NCBI RefSeq assembly: GCF_900129215.1
Contig: NZ_FQUQ01000004.1
Span: forward strand, 682,001 to 746,000
Direction of reading: 5' to 3'
Source of the DNA: Pedobacter caeni
GTDB lineage: Bacteria > Bacteroidota > Bacteroidia > Sphingobacteriales > Sphingobacteriaceae
Length of the DNA: 64,000 bases
Below the pieces are notes generated by a model. The model was not told where the DNA came from, made no database searches, and saw only the letters and a program-made list of their open reading frames with translations. Both the position numbers and the translations under genes were made by a program. This document shows, piece after piece, positions 63,002-64,000 of the stretch. Position 1 is the stretch's first letter, and each line of letters opens with the position of its first letter.

Positions 63002-64000
63002 CTATTCCTGGCTATTCCTTTTCAATTGAAACACGGTCATTAATGCCGCATGATCTGAAGGAAACATCACAGGATGATAATCGATTACCCTGGACTCGAT
63101 AGGGTCAAGTCCTTTGCCCTTATAATAGATAAAATCAATCCGGTCTCTCAGGCCATATAAATCCGTTGTTGGGGCTGCTCTTACACCCCAGGTAAGTCCG
63201 GGGTCTGATAAAGGGTTGACATGCATTTTCCGGTAGCTGTCCGTAAATCCTGCTTTTAACATTTCCAGACTCTCTGGCCATTCCACTACCAGTCCCTAAT
63301 GACTGGCCTGAGTTGCTGCGGTCCAGTCGAGGTGAGATCCCATGTTAAAATCACCGCCCATAATTACAGGAAAATGATCGGTGTTTTTCAGAAGAGGGCT
63401 GATCTTTTTCAGAATTTCTTTTATTTCTGCATGTCTGGTAGGTGCCTCCTCCTTTATCAGCTGCTCCGCATTTTTCTTCTCTTGTCTGATGCTTGCATCC
63501 ACATCCGGTAAGTAATTCAGCCAGGTATTCAAATAGATCAGCTTTTTATCCGGCCCCAATTTCAAAGTCACTCCCCCAAAATTAGAAGGATGGAATTCCC
63601 TGATCGTTTCCAGAATCGGATAGCGGCTGATGATGGAAAGGTTAGCGCTGATCAGGTAAAAATAATAACCTAAGGAATCGGCAATGACCGCTCCTGAGCC
63701 ATAGGTTTCCACCAGTCCAACGATATCGGCATTGGTAGATTTGATCGTTTCAATCACACGTTCCAGTCCCACTGCCTGCCCATACCGATGTCCTCCATGC
63801 CAGATGTTCCAGCTGAAAACCTTTAAATGATCAGGGTAGGGTGTTTCTTCTTTTGTCTTGTCTGGAAAGAATTGCAAATATTGTTTTTCCACTTCTGTGG
63901 CCTCCAGGGCCCTGTTCCAGACTTTCAGCTCATCCAAAAAACCGTTAAACGCATTCCATTGGGCATTCGATCCATACTCCCATTTTTCATCAGCACCACC
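63002..64000 (-). pseudogene. LamG + endonuclease/exonuclease/phosphatase protein with in-frame stop (also runs off window)
   Basis: From the window edge the frame reads NAFNGFLDELKVWNRAL, the end of a LamG/concanavalin-like domain. An endonuclease/exonuclease/phosphatase domain follows: KVFSWNIWHGGHRYGQ, DIVGLVETYG, IYLNTWL, VIMGGDFNMGSHLDW. After TQASH comes a TAG stop (63296-63298), then the same frame continues GLVVEWPESLEMLKAGFTDS and reaches the family's last motifs (DRIDFIYYKG, FPSDHAALMTVF) and a stop at 63002. So one base change splits a single gene into two. The two halves share the frame and all expected catalytic motifs are present. It is a recent nonsense mutation, a readthrough site or a sequencing error. 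The first half would keep the GGDFN motif but lack the final His. Confidence 0.8.

Overview
The window is from a Bacteroidota genome, most likely Pedobacter or a close relative in Sphingobacteriaceae. The signs are a SusC/SusD pair, a hybrid two-component system, TonB-dependent receptors, DUF6266 and DUF3526 families, an RND pump fused to its outer-membrane channel, and a chondroitin AC lyase. The six active-site residues I checked in that lyase sit at the same numbers I recall for the Pedobacter heparinus enzyme. No rRNA, tRNA, CRISPR array or insertion sequence was recognised.

Region 1 (1-12991, all minus strand) is a polysaccharide utilization locus for chondroitin-type glycosaminoglycans. 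In transcription order it holds a hybrid sensor/AraC regulator, a sulfatase, a PL8 chondroitin AC lyase, SusC, SusD with an unusual insertion, and a truncated exported protein at the window edge. Sulfated oligosaccharides would be cut and desulfated outside or in the periplasm, imported through SusCD, and sensed by the propeller domain of the regulator.

Region 2 (13.0-27.9 kb) is mixed housekeeping and accessory content: DoxX/TetR pair, AlkB-like dioxygenase, two tandem miniature M16-peptidase-like proteins without the zinc motif, a LytTR response regulator followed by a stand-alone HPt protein, DinB, a lone cytochrome c oxidase subunit I, an AraC regulator, arginine decarboxylase, pyruvate carboxylase and an outer-membrane barrel protein.

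Region 3 (28.0-41.9 kb) is the most interesting part, a class I lanthipeptide locus of the pinensin-like Bacteroidota type. The plus-strand operon encodes a C39-peptidase ABC exporter, a split dehydratase (LanB N-terminal part and a separate C-terminal elimination domain) and a LanC-like cyclase. The cyclase has lost two of the three canonical zinc ligands and carries a C-terminal extension of about 230 residues. The 64-residue precursor lies at the 3' end on the opposite strand. A divergent operon encodes two DUF3526 ABC permeases, a TonB-dependent receptor and an ABC ATPase, probably for immunity or transport. Inverted repeats of the form TTTGCAAC-N3-GTTGCAAA occur in the divergent promoter region and again upstream of the precursor, suggesting co-regulation.

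Region 4 (42.0-64.0 kb) holds a GH43-like protein, an alpha/beta hydrolase, a small cluster of unknown proteins (HEAT-like protein, lipoprotein, cytoplasmic protein), a multi-pass membrane protein, a DUF6266 protein, a PqqB-like metallo-hydrolase with a tail-specific protease, a GAF histidine kinase, an NTF2/DJ-1 fusion, a thioredoxin protein, an orphan YhcG-type nuclease, a heavy-metal RND efflux operon, and an endonuclease/exonuclease/phosphatase gene with an in-frame stop codon.
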